Source: Helcobacillus massiliensis
GTDB lineage: Bacteria; Actinomycetota; Actinomycetes; Actinomycetales; Dermabacteraceae
Length of the DNA stretch: 45,449 nucleotides
Assembly: GCF_014191425.1 (NCBI RefSeq)
Contig: NZ_JACHWP010000011.1
Coordinates: forward strand, 1 to 45,449
Direction: 5' to 3'
Below, one piece after another: positions 8,606-17,812 of this stretch. Positions within the stretch are counted from its first letter, which is position 1. The number at the start of each line of letters is the position of its first letter. Position numbers and translations under genes: made by a program. A model generated the notes under the pieces. It was not told the DNA's origin. It was given only the letters and a program-made list of their open reading frames with translations, and made no database searches.

Positions 8606-8629
8606 CCATCCCCCATTGGAGGCCGGCCG

Positions 8630-8665
8630 ACGGGGTCCGATGCGCGCCAGTGCGTCGGGCCCCGT
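8630..8665 (+). terminator. Strong 16-bp stem-loop terminator after the BI-1 gene
   Basis: Positions 8630-8645 pair with 8650-8665 across the loop GCCA. All 16 pairs form, three of them G-U wobbles. A weak pyrimidine run (TCCCTGTCC) follows. The left arm includes part of a CCGACGGG motif copy at 8627-8634. Confidence 0.7.
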
Positions 8666-8698
8666 TCCCTGTCCTCATGAGCTGAGAGGCCCCGCGCC

Positions 8699-10201
8699 GT
8701 GAACGAACTGATCGCCGCCGTGAAGCCGGCCGTCACCTGGCTGATCGATGCGCTCCCGGTCATCCTGCTGATCATCGACGCCGCCCTGCGCGTCACCGCG
8801 CTGATCGTGGTTCCGCGCAACCGACGCCCCGGCTCCGCCATGGCCTGGCTGATGACCATCATGGTGTTCCCCATGCTGGGCTTCCCCCTCTTCCTGCTGC
8901 TGGGCCGCGCCCAGCTGCCGCGCAAGCGCCGCGCGAAGCAGAAGATCCTCAATCGCCTCGCCCGCGCACGCGCCGAGGACATCCCCGACGCCCACATCGA
9001 CCCGGAGCAGCCGTCCTGGCTGCAGTCCGCCGTGGACCTCAACCGCGAACTCGGCGCGTTCCCCCTCACCAGCGGCAACGACGCCGACCTCGAGATCGAC
9101 TACGAGGAGTCGATCCGCCGCATGACCGCGGACATCGACAGGGCCGAGGACACCGTGCACGTGCTCTTCTACATCATGGTGCTCGATCACGTCACCGAGG
9201 ACTTCATCGCCGCCCTCGCCCGTGCCCGTGCCCGCGGCGTCCGCGTGCGCGCCCTCTACGACTTCTGGGGAACCGTCACTCACTTCACCCATTACCGGAG
9301 GATGAAGCGCTTCTTCCGGGACCACGACATCGAGAACTACTCGATGATGCCGATCCGTCCGTTCCGCGACGGCGCCCTGCAGCGCCCCGACCTGCGCAAC
9401 CACCGCAAACTCGTGGTGGTGGACGGCCGCATCGGCTGGATGGGGTCGCAGAACATGATCGCCCGCCACTACAACAAGCGCGGCAACATCCGGCGCGGCC
9501 TCAAATGGCAGGAGACCATGGTGCGCTTCCGCGGACCGATCGTGGCGGAGATCAACATCCTGTTCGCCACCGACTGGTTCTACGAAGCCAGTGAGCAGAT
9601 CACAGAGGCGGAGCTGATGCCCCCCGGCGGGATCGACGACGAATGCGGCACCTACGAATGCCAGGTGGTGCCGTCCGGTCCCGGCTATGTCGCCGAGAAC
9701 AACCTGATGCTGTTCAACCACCTCTTCTACAACGCGGAGCGGAAGATCGTCGCTGTCTCCCCGTACTTCGTGCCGGACGAGACGATGCTGCAGGCCCTCA
9801 TCGTGGCGGCGCGCCGCGGTGTCGAGATCGAACTGTTCGTCTCCGAGATCGGGGACCAGTTCCTCGTGTTCCACGCCCAGCGCTCCTACTATTCGGCGCT
9901 GCTGGAGGCGGGAGTGACGATCTGGATGTACCGCAAGCCGTACATCCTGCACGCCAAGCACGTGTCCGTGGACGAATCGGTCGCCGTGATCGGCTCCTCC
10001 AACATGGACATCCGCTCGTTCTCGCTGCAGATGGAGTCCTCCATGATGGTGGGGGACAACGGCTTCCTCACGAAGCTGCGCGCAGTGGAGGACGAGTACC
10101 GGCAGAACTCCCGTCAGCTCACCGTCGAGGAATGGGAGTCCCGCTCCTGGGCGGTCAAGGTCATCGACAACATCTGCCGCCTCGCATCCGCCGTGGTGTG
10201 A
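8699..10201 (+). CDS. cls: Cardiolipin synthase (phospholipase D family)
   Basis: This 500-residue membrane enzyme joins two phosphatidylglycerol molecules into cardiolipin and glycerol, or uses a related phosphatidyl transfer. Two transmembrane helices lie near residues 14-38 and 44-65 (PLDc_N region). Two HKD motifs follow: NHRKLVVVDG, with GSQN downstream, in the first half, and LHAKHVSVDE, with GSSNMD downstream, in the second. Length and layout fit bacterial ClsA-type enzymes. The GTG at 8699 has a GAGAGG ribosome site about 10 nt upstream. The gene converges on the next with a 3-bp gap. Confidence 0.95.
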   Translation: MNELIAAVKPAVTWLIDALPVILLIIDAALRVTALIVVPRNRRPGSAMAWLMTIMVFPMLGFPLFLLLGRAQLPRKRRAKQKILNRLARARAEDIPDAHIDPEQPSWLQSAVDLNRELGAFPLTSGNDADLEIDYEESIRRMTADIDRAEDTVHVLFYIMVLDHVTEDFIAALARARARGVRVRALYDFWGTVTHFTHYRRMKRFFRDHDIENYSMMPIRPFRDGALQRPDLRNHRKLVVVDGRIGWMGSQNMIARHYNKRGNIRRGLKWQETMVRFRGPIVAEINILFATDWFYEASEQITEAELMPPGGIDDECGTYECQVVPSGPGYVAENNLMLFNHLFYNAERKIVAVSPYFVPDETMLQALIVAARRGVEIELFVSEIGDQFLVFHAQRSYYSALLEAGVTIWMYRKPYILHAKHVSVDESVAVIGSSNMDIRSFSLQMESSMMVGDNGFLTKLRAVEDEYRQNSRQLTVEEWESRSWAVKVIDNICRLASAVV

Positions 10202-10204
10202 GCG

Positions 10205-10966
10205 TCACTTCGCCGTGAAGGTCTTCTGCGCCTGCTCCATGGCCGCCACCGAGTCCTTGTCCGCCGTGTTCGCCACGGTCAGCAGCGTGTAGCTCTTCTT
10301 CGATCCCTTCAGCACCGTGGACACCACCGTCAGCGTCACCGGATCGCCCGTGTCGGAGTCGGTGAGCTCAATGGTGGCGGTGGAGCGGAACCCGTCGGCC
10401 CCGTTGAGGCTGACCGGCTCCGTGGCGCGGTCCGTGACCGAGTGCCCGCGCGCATAGTCGTCCAGCGGCAGGGAGGAGGCGATCATGCAGTCCACCATGC
10501 GTTCCGCGGCCTGCTCATCACCGGGGTAGTCGATGCCGGGCTGCCAGGCGGTCTGCCCGAGCTGCACGAACGACGGCCACTGCTTGTGCTTGCCGTACCC
10601 GGCGCGGTAGCTGATGCTCCCCATGAACGGGCCGCGCGGGCGCATCAGACTCCTATCGAACGCGCCGCCCCAGTCGCTCGGCACGGTTGCGGTGCTGTCC
10701 TGGCTGGACAGCGTGCCGGACTGCGATACCTTCGGGTTCGAATCGTTGCGCAGGTAGCAGTACAGGGCGGTCACCTCGCCCGTCGTCGGCGGGGGAGCGC
10801 TCGAAGACGGCGATGCCGACGGGGAGGTGGGCGACGCCGTCGGCGACGGGTCGGGCCGGCCGGAGAAGCCGAGGATGAGGCCGCCGATGGTCAGGACGAG
10901 GACCGCGGCGATGGCGAAGGCGATACCGCCGACCAGCAGCGGTTGCGGGCGGGCGGTTGAGCTCAT
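10205..10966 (-). CDS. Membrane-anchored extracytoplasmic protein of unknown function
   Basis: The 253-residue protein has one N-terminal transmembrane helix (about residues 11-34), then a Pro/Ser/Thr-rich linker of about 30 residues, then a secreted domain of about 190 residues. That domain contains a lone pair of cysteines (CYL near the linker and DCMIAS further on) that could form a disulfide. I recognise no family. The architecture of anchor, flexible linker and compact domain resembles actinobacterial cell-envelope proteins of the DUF-type lipoprotein-like class, but it lacks a lipobox. The ATG at 10966 has a GAGGGG ribosome site. It is divergent from the thiamine operon and convergent with cls. 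Confidence 0.8.
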   Translation of the reverse strand: MSSTARPQPLLVGGIAFAIAAVLVLTIGGLILGFSGRPDPSPTASPTSPSASPSSSAPPPTTGEVTALYCYLRNDSNPKVSQSGTLSSQDSTATVPSDWGGAFDRSLMRPRGPFMGSISYRAGYGKHKQWPSFVQLGQTAWQPGIDYPGDEQAAERMVDCMIASSLPLDDYARGHSVTDRATEPVSLNGADGFRSTATIELTDSDTGDPVTLTVVSTVLKGSKKSYTLLTVANTADKDSVAAMEQAQKTFTAK

Positions 10967-11152
10967 GGTGTCCCCTCATCGACGATCGGTTCGTCCTGAT
11001 TCTGCCATGACAGCGGGGCCGGCGGGGCGGGCAGACCCACCCGTCGGAACACCCAGTCAACGGGCACCGCCCCGGGTAGTGTGGACGGAGCGCGGGCGAG
11101 CCGCGCCCGAGACCGCGTCCGCACCCCGTGAAAGGCACCGCAGCCCACCGCC
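10967..11152. promoter_or_regulatory. Intergenic region upstream of thiM, no TPP riboswitch seen
   Basis: The 186-bp divergent region should carry the promoter of the thiamine-salvage operon. A TAGTGT -10 candidate lies at 11077-11082, giving a leader of about 65 nt. A GC-rich imperfect hairpin follows near 11089-11112. The conserved TPP-riboswitch elements (CTGAGA and the GAACCTGAT-type loop) are absent on both strands. One CCGACGGG copy, in minus orientation, lies at 11040-11047. Confidence 0.45.
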
Positions 11153-12019
11153 ATGCCCACCAGCCAGCACCTCGCCGCCCAGGACCTGTCAGCCCGCCTC
11201 GACCCGATGCGTCAGGCGGCCCCGCTCGTCCACTGCCTCACCAACACGGTCGTGCAGACCGTCACCGCGAACGCGCTGCTCGCTGCCGGAGCCGCTCCCG
11301 CCATGGTGGACCACCCGGAGGAGGCGGGAGTGTTCGCCGGCGTCGCTGGGGGCGTCCTCATCAACACCGGCACCATCGCCCCGCACCAGGTGCAGTCCAT
11401 GCCGATCGCCGCCCGCGCCGCGAACGACGCCGGCGTGCCCTGGGTGCTCGACCCGGTCGCCGTCGGCTTCCTCCCCGTCCGCACCGGCCTCGCCGCCGAC
11501 CTCCTGGAGCTCGGCCCCACCGCCATCCGCGGCAACGCCTCCGAGATCGCCGCGCTCGCCGGCATGGGAGAAGGCGGCCGCGGTGTCGACTCCGTGGACT
11601 CCAGTGAGGATGCGATCCCCGCCGCCGCTGAACTCGCCCGCCGCACGGGCGCCGTGGTCGCCGTCTCCGGCGCCCGCGACATCATCGTGTGGGTCGAGGA
11701 GGCCGACGGGGCCAGCAGCGGCGAGGTCCGCACCCTCGCCATCGACTCCGGCAGCGACCTGATGCCCCGCGTCATCGGCACCGGCTGCGCGCTCGGCGCC
11801 CTCGTCGCCGCCTACCTCGCCTCCGTCGCCGGCGAGGGGCCCAGCGCCCGCCTGCGGGCAGCGGCCGTCGGCGCCGCCCACGCCCACAGCTCCGCCGCCG
11901 GCCGCATCGCCGGCCGCACCCACCAGCAGCCCGGCTCCTTCGCCGTCGGCTGGATGGACGCCCTCTCCTCCCTGGACGCCGCCGCCCTCATCGACGAGGT
12001 GAGCGTCAGTGAGCTCTGA
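11153..12019 (+). CDS. thiM: Hydroxyethylthiazole kinase
   Basis: The 288-residue cytosolic ribokinase-like enzyme phosphorylates 4-methyl-5-(2-hydroxyethyl)thiazole, the salvage entry for the thiazole half of thiamine. The family's N-terminal signature PLVHCLTNTVVQ, followed by GAAPAMVDHPEEA, is present, as is VLDPVAVGFL. The C-terminal catalytic motif GTGCALGALVAAY contains the conserved Gly-Thr-Gly-Cys. The ATG at 11153 lacks a well-spaced ribosome site (GAAAGG is about 17 nt away). It is first in the operon thiM-thiE-thiD-tenA; its 3' end overlaps thiE by 11 nt. Confidence 0.95.
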   Translation: MPTSQHLAAQDLSARLDPMRQAAPLVHCLTNTVVQTVTANALLAAGAAPAMVDHPEEAGVFAGVAGGVLINTGTIAPHQVQSMPIAARAANDAGVPWVLDPVAVGFLPVRTGLAADLLELGPTAIRGNASEIAALAGMGEGGRGVDSVDSSEDAIPAAAELARRTGAVVAVSGARDIIVWVEEADGASSGEVRTLAIDSGSDLMPRVIGTGCALGALVAAYLASVAGEGPSARLRAAAVGAAHAHSSAAGRIAGRTHQQPGSFAVGWMDALSSLDAAALIDEVSVSEL

Positions 12020-12716
12020 GCAGCGCCGCCCCTCCCGCGAGCGGGCCGCCAGTGCCGACTGGGCGCTCTACTTCATCACCGACACCGCCCTCGCCGGCGG
12101 CCCCGACCAGGTCGTGCAGCAGGTGCGCGACGCCATCGACGGCGGCGCGCACGTCATCCAGGTGCGCGACAAGCACCTCGACGACGCCGCCTTCCGCGAC
12201 CTCGCCGCAGCTGTCGCCGCGGCCGCCCGTGAGAAGGGCGAGGAGGTGGGCCGCCGCATCGACGTGTTCGTCAACGACCGCGTCGGCATCGCCGCGGAGC
12301 TCGGCCTGCACGTGCACGTCGGCCAGGGCGATGAGGACCCCGCCGCGGTCCGTGAGGCCGTCGGCCCCGCCGCCATGATCGGCGTGTCCTGCTCCCGCCG
12401 CGAGCACCTGGAGGCGGCGATCGCCGCCGGCCACTGCGACGTGGTGGGCCTCGGCCCCGTCTGGGCGACCCCCACCAAGACCGACGCCGACGTTCCGCTC
12501 GGCACCGACGGCCTCGCCGCGCTCGCGGCCCGCGCCCACGAGGCCGGGCTGAAGGCCGTCGCGATCGGCGGGGTCACCGCCCGCACCGCCGCCGACGTCG
12601 CCGCCACCGGGGTGGACGGCGCCTGCGTGGTCTCCGCCATCGCCGGGTCCGACGACCCCGCCCTCGTCGCCACCTTCGTCCGCCGTGAATTCGTGATGAA
12701 CCAACCCCTGGAGTGA
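12009..12716 (+). CDS. thiE: Thiamine-phosphate synthase
   Basis: The 235-residue TIM-barrel enzyme joins hydroxymethylpyrimidine pyrophosphate to thiazole phosphate to give thiamine phosphate. Visible motifs are YFITD at the first strand, VIQVRDK with the substrate-binding Arg and Lys, [28 protein letters not shown], and [12 protein letters not shown] in the pyrophosphate loop. The GTG start at 12009 lies inside the end of thiM, so translation is probably coupled. The product of ThiM (thiazole phosphate) and of ThiD (HMP pyrophosphate) are its two substrates, which fits the operon. Confidence 0.95.
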   Translation: MSSEQRRPSRERAASADWALYFITDTALAGGPDQVVQQVRDAIDGGAHVIQVRDKHLDDAAFRDLAAAVAAAAREKGEEVGRRIDVFVNDRVGIAAELGLHVHVGQGDEDPAAVREAVGPAAMIGVSCSRREHLEAAIAAGHCDVVGLGPVWATPTKTDADVPLGTDGLAALAARAHEAGLKAVAIGGVTARTAADVAATGVDGACVVSAIAGSDDPALVATFVRREFVMNQPLE

Positions 12717-12721
12717 CACCT

Positions 12722-13567
12722 ATGCGCCCGCCCATCGCCCTCACCATCGCCGGCAGCGACCCCTCCGGCGGTGCCGGCATCCAAGCCGACCTCAAGACCT
12801 TCTCCGCCCTCGGCGTGTACGGCACCGCGGTGATCACCGCGCTCACCGCCCAGAACACCGACGGCGTCACCGGCGTCCACGTCTCGCCCGCCGACTTCGT
12901 CAAGGAGCAGCTCACCACCCTCCTCGACGACGTCATCATCGACTCCACCAAGATCGGCATGCTCGCCAACGCCGATGTCGCCAGCGCCGTCGCCGACGTC
13001 ATCGAAGCGCGCCGCGAGGACTTCGGCACGATCGTGCTGGACCCCGTCATGGTCGCCACCTCCGGCGACTTGCTGCTCGACGAGGAGGCCGCTCGCGTCC
13101 TCGCCACCCGCCTGCTGCCGCTCGCCGACGTGGTCACCCCCAACATCCCCGAAGCGGCGTTCCTGCTGGAGCAGAACCCGGCGACCTCCGCGGAGGAGAT
13201 GCACACCCAGGGCGAGGCCCTGCGCGGCCTCGGAGCCCGCACCGCCCTCGTCAAGGGCGGCCACCTGCGCGGCTCCGAAGTGGTCGACGTGTTCGTCCAC
13301 GAGCACGGCACCGAGCTGCTGCGCGGCGTCATGTTCGACACCCGCAACACCCACGGCACCGGCTGCACCCTCTCCAGTGCCATTGCCGCCCAGTTCGCTC
13401 GACTCGCCGCCACCGAGCACGGCGACGACCTGACCGTCATGGCCTCCGCCCGCGAATTCCTCGCCTCCGCCATCGAGCACGCCATCGACTGGGAGATCTC
13501 GAAGAAGCCCGAGACCGGGCACGGTCCCACCAACCACCTCATCACCGTCGGGAGCGATCGCCTGTGA
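12722..13567 (+). CDS. thiD: Hydroxymethylpyrimidine / phosphomethylpyrimidine kinase
   Basis: The 281-residue ribokinase-fold enzyme phosphorylates HMP to HMP phosphate and on to HMP pyrophosphate. The signature [19 protein letters not shown] opens the protein; [20 protein letters not shown] and the C-terminal [12 protein letters not shown] with the anion hole follow. I chose the ATG at 12722, since TGGAG lies 8 nt upstream. A GTG at 12713 that overlaps the thiE stop is an in-frame alternative, adding three residues. Its stop codon overlaps the tenA start (GTGA). Confidence 0.95.
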   Translation: MRPPIALTIAGSDPSGGAGIQADLKTFSALGVYGTAVITALTAQNTDGVTGVHVSPADFVKEQLTTLLDDVIIDSTKIGMLANADVASAVADVIEARREDFGTIVLDPVMVATSGDLLLDEEAARVLATRLLPLADVVTPNIPEAAFLLEQNPATSAEEMHTQGEALRGLGARTALVKGGHLRGSEVVDVFVHEHGTELLRGVMFDTRNTHGTGCTLSSAIAAQFARLAATEHGDDLTVMASAREFLASAIEHAIDWEISKKPETGHGPTNHLITVGSDRL

Positions 13568-14283
13568 CCACCGAGACGACCGAGCATCTGCAGCCCGCCG
13601 GGGAGCACACGGCCCGCATGTGGGAGCAGACCGCGGACATCCGCGCCCGCATCGAACAGCTGCCGTTCCTCACCCAGCTGGCCGACGGGACCCTCGACCC
13701 CGAGAAGTTCGCGTACTACATCGGCCAGGACACCCACTACCTCGACGACTACCAGCGCGCCATGCTGCTGATCGCCGCCCGTGCTCCCATCGCCGAGGAG
13801 ATGCGGTTCTGGGCGAAGTCCGCGGTCGGCGCCATCGCCGAGGAGAAGGAGATGCACAAGGCGCTCTCCACCGATCGGACGCTGCAGCAGTTCGACCTCA
13901 CGAACGTCCAGAAGGCCCTGCCCACGTTCGCGTACGGCTCGTACCTGGTCGCCTCCGCCGCGACCGATCCATATCCGGTGGCGGCCACCTCGGTGCTTCC
14001 CTGCTACTGGATCTTCGCCGACGCCGGCCGCCGCCTCGCCGCCGCCGCCGTGGTGAAGGAATCCGGCGCCGACCACCCCTACGCAACCTGGGCGCACGCC
14101 TACGGCGACGAAGGGTTCCAGTCCATCACCGGGCAGGCCATCGCGATCGTGGAGCGCGCCCTCACCGACGCCACCGCCGCTGAACGCGACGACGCGATGG
14201 AGGCGTTCCGCCGCGCCACCCGCCTGGAGGAGCTGTTCTGGGAGGCGCCGATGGGCGGCGAGGACATCCGCCGTGTCGTCTGA
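13564..14283 (+). CDS. tenA: TenA-family aminopyrimidine aminohydrolase (thiaminase II type)
   Basis: The 239-residue helical protein belongs to the TenA/THI-4 family, which converts the thiamine breakdown product 4-amino-5-aminomethyl-2-methylpyrimidine into HMP. Key elements can be seen: [12 protein letters not shown] with the substrate-binding Asp and Tyr, LPCYWIF with the catalytic Cys, and ELFWEA with the acid Glu near the C-terminus. The presence of the Cys places it in the classical cysteine branch (TenA_C). Where many homologues have Tyr after the CYW motif, this one has Phe. Its product feeds ThiD, encoded just upstream with a 4-nt overlap, so the operon can salvage both halves of damaged thiamine. 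Confidence 0.92.
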   Translation: MTTETTEHLQPAGEHTARMWEQTADIRARIEQLPFLTQLADGTLDPEKFAYYIGQDTHYLDDYQRAMLLIAARAPIAEEMRFWAKSAVGAIAEEKEMHKALSTDRTLQQFDLTNVQKALPTFAYGSYLVASAATDPYPVAATSVLPCYWIFADAGRRLAAAAVVKESGADHPYATWAHAYGDEGFQSITGQAIAIVERALTDATAAERDDAMEAFRRATRLEELFWEAPMGGEDIRRVV

Positions 14284-14382
14284 GACCGTGCCGACGGGGA
14301 CGCACTCCGTGGAGGCGACCGACGCCGGCCGCGACATCACCCGATTCGCCGATCACCGCACCGGCACCACCAAGGAGCAGCC

Positions 14383-16533
14383 ATGACAGCCCCGAACCGC
14401 CCCGCCCTGCCCTCCGCCGACGGCACCGAGGATCCGCACCTGTGGCTCGAAGACGTCACCGGTGAGGACGCCCTCGCCTGGGTCACCGACCGCAGCCGCG
14501 CCACCGAAGCCGGGCTCGACCAGAACCCCCTCACCGCGCAGCTGCACGGCGAGATCCGCGACATCCTCGACGCCGCCGACCGCATCCCCGCCGTGGTGAA
14601 GCGCGGCGAGCACCTCTACAACTTCTGGACCGACGCCGACCACGAGCGCGGCCTGTGGCGGCGCACCACCCTCGAGCAGTTCCGCAGCGACGACCCCGAG
14701 TGGGAGGTCCTCCTCGATCTCGACGCCCTCAGCGCCGAGGAGGACCGCACCTGGGTGTTCCACGGCGCCCAGCTGCTGCGCCCCGCCGACGGTGAGCCGT
14801 GGCGCCGCGCCCTCATCTCCCTCTCCGACGGCGGCAGCGACGCCGACGAGACCCGCGAGTTCGACCTCGTCACCCGCGACTTCGTGCCTGCGGACCAGCA
14901 GCCGTTCCACCGTCCCGCAGCGAAGGGCTCCATGTCCTGGATCGACGAGGACACCGTCTGGGTCTCCACCGACTTCGGTGAGGACACCATGACCACCTCC
15001 GGCTACCCCCGCCAGGTGCGGCTCCTGCAGCGCGGCCAGGCGCTCGAGGACGCCGCGCTCGTGCACGAAGCCGACCCCACGGACATGGTCGTCGCCGCCG
15101 TCCACGACTCCACACCCGGCTACGAACGGGACTGGGCGGTCACCATGCACGCCTTCTACTCCAACACCACCTACGCGGTGGACCGCACCGAAGCGCCGCC
15201 ACGCCTCAGCGCCATCGACAAACCGGACGATGCCACCTTCTCCGCCTGGCGCGACATCGCCGTGTTCGACCTCCGCTCCGACTGGGAAGTGGGCGATGAG
15301 GTGCACCCGTCGGGCTCCCTCCTGGTGGCTCCCGCCGATGACGTCCTGCGCGGCGACTTCACCCCCACCGCGCTGTTCACCCCGACCGCCACCTCCTCCC
15401 TGCAGGGCCTGACCATGACCCGCAGCTGCCTCATCCTCACCATCCTCGAAGACGTGCAGCACCGCCTCGAAGTGCTCCACCGCGACGAGGACGGCGCCTG
15501 GGTCCGCGAAGACCTCTTCAACGAGCTCAGCGGCACCATCAGCGTCGCCGCCGTCGACTCCGACGTCTCCGATGACATCTGGGTCACGGTCGAGGACTTC
15601 ATCACCCCCACCACCCTCATGCTCGCCGACCTCGCCGGCGTGCCCACAGGGGAGGGGCCCGGCGACCTTGAAGTCATCAAGTCCACGCCTGCTCGCTTCG
15701 AGGCCGACGGGCTCCAGGTGACCCAGCACTTCGCCACCTCCGAGGACGGCACCCGCATCCCCTACTTCGAGGTCTCCGCCGCGGACGATGCGGACCCCGA
15801 GGACGGCGAGGCACCCGTCGGCCCCGCCCCGACGCCCACCCTGCTGTACGGCTACGGCGGCTTCGAGATCTCCATGACCCCCGGCTACGCCGCCGCCGTC
15901 GGCTGCGCCTGGCTGCAGCGCGGCGGCACGTACGTGGTCGCGAACATCCGCGGCGGCGGCGAATACGGGCCCGCCTGGCACCGCGCCGCCCTGCAGGAGA
16001 ACCGCCACCGCGCCTACGAGGACTTCGCCGCGGTGGCCCGCGACCTCATCGACCGCGGCGTCACCACCAGTGACCAGCTCGCCGTCCGCGGCGGCTCCAA
16101 CGGCGGCCTCCTCACCGGCAACATGCTCACCCAGTACCCCGAGCTCTTCGGCGCCGTCGTCATCCAGGTGCCGCTGCTGGACATGAAGCGCTACAGCCAC
16201 CTGCTGGCCGGCGCATCCTGGATGGCCGAATACGGCGATCCCGACACCGACGACTGGGAGTTCATCCGCACCTTCTCCCCGTACCACCTGCTCTCCGAGG
16301 ACGTGGACTACCCGGAGACGTTCGTGCTGACCTCCACCCGTGACGACCGCGTCCACCCGGGGCACGCCCGCAAGTTCACCGCCGCCCTCGAATCCCTCGG
16401 CGCCCCCGTGCGCTACTGGGAGAACGTGGAGGGCGGGCACGGCGGCGCCTCCACCTCCGACCAGACCGCCCGCATGAACGCCCTCATGTACACGTTCCTG
16501 TGGGAGACCATCGGGACCAGCAGGAAGAGCTGA
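14383..16533 (+). CDS. Prolyl oligopeptidase (peptidase family S9A)
   Basis: The 716-residue protein has the family plan: a propeller domain over most of residues 70-410 and a C-terminal alpha/beta-hydrolase domain. The catalytic triad is legible: Ser572 in GGSNGG, Asp654 or Asp655 in TRDDRVHPGH, and His686 in EGGHGG. The segment TLLYGYGGFEISMTP and NIRGGGEYGPAWH are strongly conserved in S9A. No signal peptide is seen, so it is probably a cytosolic enzyme cutting short peptides after proline. The ATG at 14383 has a good AAGGAG site. It lies 99 bp after tenA and only 4 bp before the next hydrolase gene, suggesting a peptidase pair. Confidence 0.95.
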   Translation: MTAPNRPALPSADGTEDPHLWLEDVTGEDALAWVTDRSRATEAGLDQNPLTAQLHGEIRDILDAADRIPAVVKRGEHLYNFWTDADHERGLWRRTTLEQFRSDDPEWEVLLDLDALSAEEDRTWVFHGAQLLRPADGEPWRRALISLSDGGSDADETREFDLVTRDFVPADQQPFHRPAAKGSMSWIDEDTVWVSTDFGEDTMTTSGYPRQVRLLQRGQALEDAALVHEADPTDMVVAAVHDSTPGYERDWAVTMHAFYSNTTYAVDRTEAPPRLSAIDKPDDATFSAWRDIAVFDLRSDWEVGDEVHPSGSLLVAPADDVLRGDFTPTALFTPTATSSLQGLTMTRSCLILTILEDVQHRLEVLHRDEDGAWVREDLFNELSGTISVAAVDSDVSDDIWVTVEDFITPTTLMLADLAGVPTGEGPGDLEVIKSTPARFEADGLQVTQHFATSEDGTRIPYFEVSAADDADPEDGEAPVGPAPTPTLLYGYGGFEISMTPGYAAAVGCAWLQRGGTYVVANIRGGGEYGPAWHRAALQENRHRAYEDFAAVARDLIDRGVTTSDQLAVRGGSNGGLLTGNMLTQYPELFGAVVIQVPLLDMKRYSHLLAGASWMAEYGDPDTDDWEFIRTFSPYHLLSEDVDYPETFVLTSTRDDRVHPGHARKFTAALESLGAPVRYWENVEGGHGGASTSDQTARMNALMYTFLWETIGTSRKS

Positions 16534-16537
16534 TGCC

Positions 16538-17812
16538 ATGGACGCTCAGGACCGCGCCAGTGCCGACGAATGGCTCTCCAGCCGCAACCACGTGATGACG
16601 GTGTACCGCGACGCCGTCGACGACGACCGCGACCATCTGTTCCCCCTGCGGTACGTCCGCGCCGGCTACGAATCCGACTACCCGCCGATCATGATCCTGC
16701 CCGGCGGCCCGGGCGTCGCCTCCGTGTTCCCCTACGAACTGGTGCGCCGCCTCGGCGCCTCCAAGGGCATGGACATCCTCATGATGGAGCACCGCGGAGT
16801 CGGCATGTCCCGCTCCGACGCCCGCGGCACCGACCTCCCCCTGGACGCGATGCGGGTGAACGCCGTCCTCGAGGACATGCTCGCCGTGCTCGACCACGCC
16901 CGCATCGAGAAGGCCGTCCTGTACGGCACCAGCTACGGCGGCTACCTCGCGCAGCGCTTCGCCCTTGCCCACCCCGACCGGGTGCACTCCCTCGTGCTGG
17001 ACTCCCCGTTCACCTCCGTGGCCGACGAAGCCGCCCAGCAGCACGCCCTGCGCTCCCTGTTCTGGTATGGCGAGAACGACCGCACCGAATCCGTCGCCCG
17101 CGTGATCCGCCGCCTCGTCGAGGACGGCACCATCCCGGTCGAGGAGTCCGGGCCCGTCATCGCCGCCGTCCACCAGTACGGCGGCCTCAGCTCCGTGCGC
17201 GACATCGTGGACCTCCTCGTGCTCGGCCGCGGCCGCCTCACCTGGACGTCCGTGTACCAGGCGCTCGCGGCGACCGAAGCGCTGCCGTCCACCCCGTTCG
17301 TGCTGGAGCGCGACCTCGTGGACCGCATCGCCTCCACCGAACTCGGCTTCGGCCACCTCGCCGACGGGCAGCCCCTGGACCCGCTGGCCCTCACCGCGCT
17401 GCGCGCGAAGGAGTACGAGCCGTTCGCGGGGGAGGCGTTCGACCTCGAACGGGAGCGCACCGCGATCACCGCCCCCACGCTCGTCATCACCGGGGAGCGG
17501 GACCTGATGATCCCCGCCTCCCGGTCCCGCCTCGCCGCCGAACAGATCCCCGGTGCCCGGTTCCTGTCCGTTCCGGGCCTCGGGCACAGCCTGCTGGACT
17601 CCCACGCCCAGCTCGCGCTGATGGCGGCGATGTGGACCGCCGCCGGCGCCATCGACCCGTTCCTCGAGAAGGACACCAGCAGCCTCAAGCGCATCCCCGT
17701 CAACGAGCTGATCGCCCGCGGCATCACCGCTGCGCTGCTGGCGGAGCGGCACTCACCGGTCAGACTGTGGGCGGGACGCAGGCGCGGGCCGCTCCCACCC
17801 CTGAGGAGCTGA
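16538..17812 (+). CDS. Alpha/beta hydrolase, proline-iminopeptidase-like (S33)
   Basis: The 424-residue protein begins with a typical alpha/beta-hydrolase core. The oxyanion region PGGPGVAS stands where S33 peptidases have HGGPG. The nucleophile elbow GTSYGGYLAQ gives the Ser, ITGERDLMIP gives the acid region, and GLGHSLLD the His. It resembles proline iminopeptidase and tripeptidyl aminopeptidase families, so release of N-terminal proline from peptides made by the adjacent prolyl oligopeptidase is a reasonable but unproven role. No signal peptide is seen. The start has an AGGAAG site. The last 60 bp overlap, tail to tail, the end of the opposite-strand membrane-protein gene. Confidence 0.88.
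   Translation: MDAQDRASADEWLSSRNHVMTVYRDAVDDDRDHLFPLRYVRAGYESDYPPIMILPGGPGVASVFPYELVRRLGASKGMDILMMEHRGVGMSRSDARGTDLPLDAMRVNAVLEDMLAVLDHARIEKAVLYGTSYGGYLAQRFALAHPDRVHSLVLDSPFTSVADEAAQQHALRSLFWYGENDRTESVARVIRRLVEDGTIPVEESGPVIAAVHQYGGLSSVRDIVDLLVLGRGRLTWTSVYQALAATEALPSTPFVLERDLVDRIASTELGFGHLADGQPLDPLALTALRAKEYEPFAGEAFDLERERTAITAPTLVITGERDLMIPASRSRLAAEQIPGARFLSVPGLGHSLLDSHAQLALMAAMWTAAGAIDPFLEKDTSSLKRIPVNELIARGITAALLAERHSPVRLWAGRRRGPLPPLRS

Noticed and set aside
10967-11152. TPP riboswitch in front of thiM
   Set aside because: No CTGAGA box and no GAACCTGAT-like loop are present on either strand; only a GC-rich hairpin was found.
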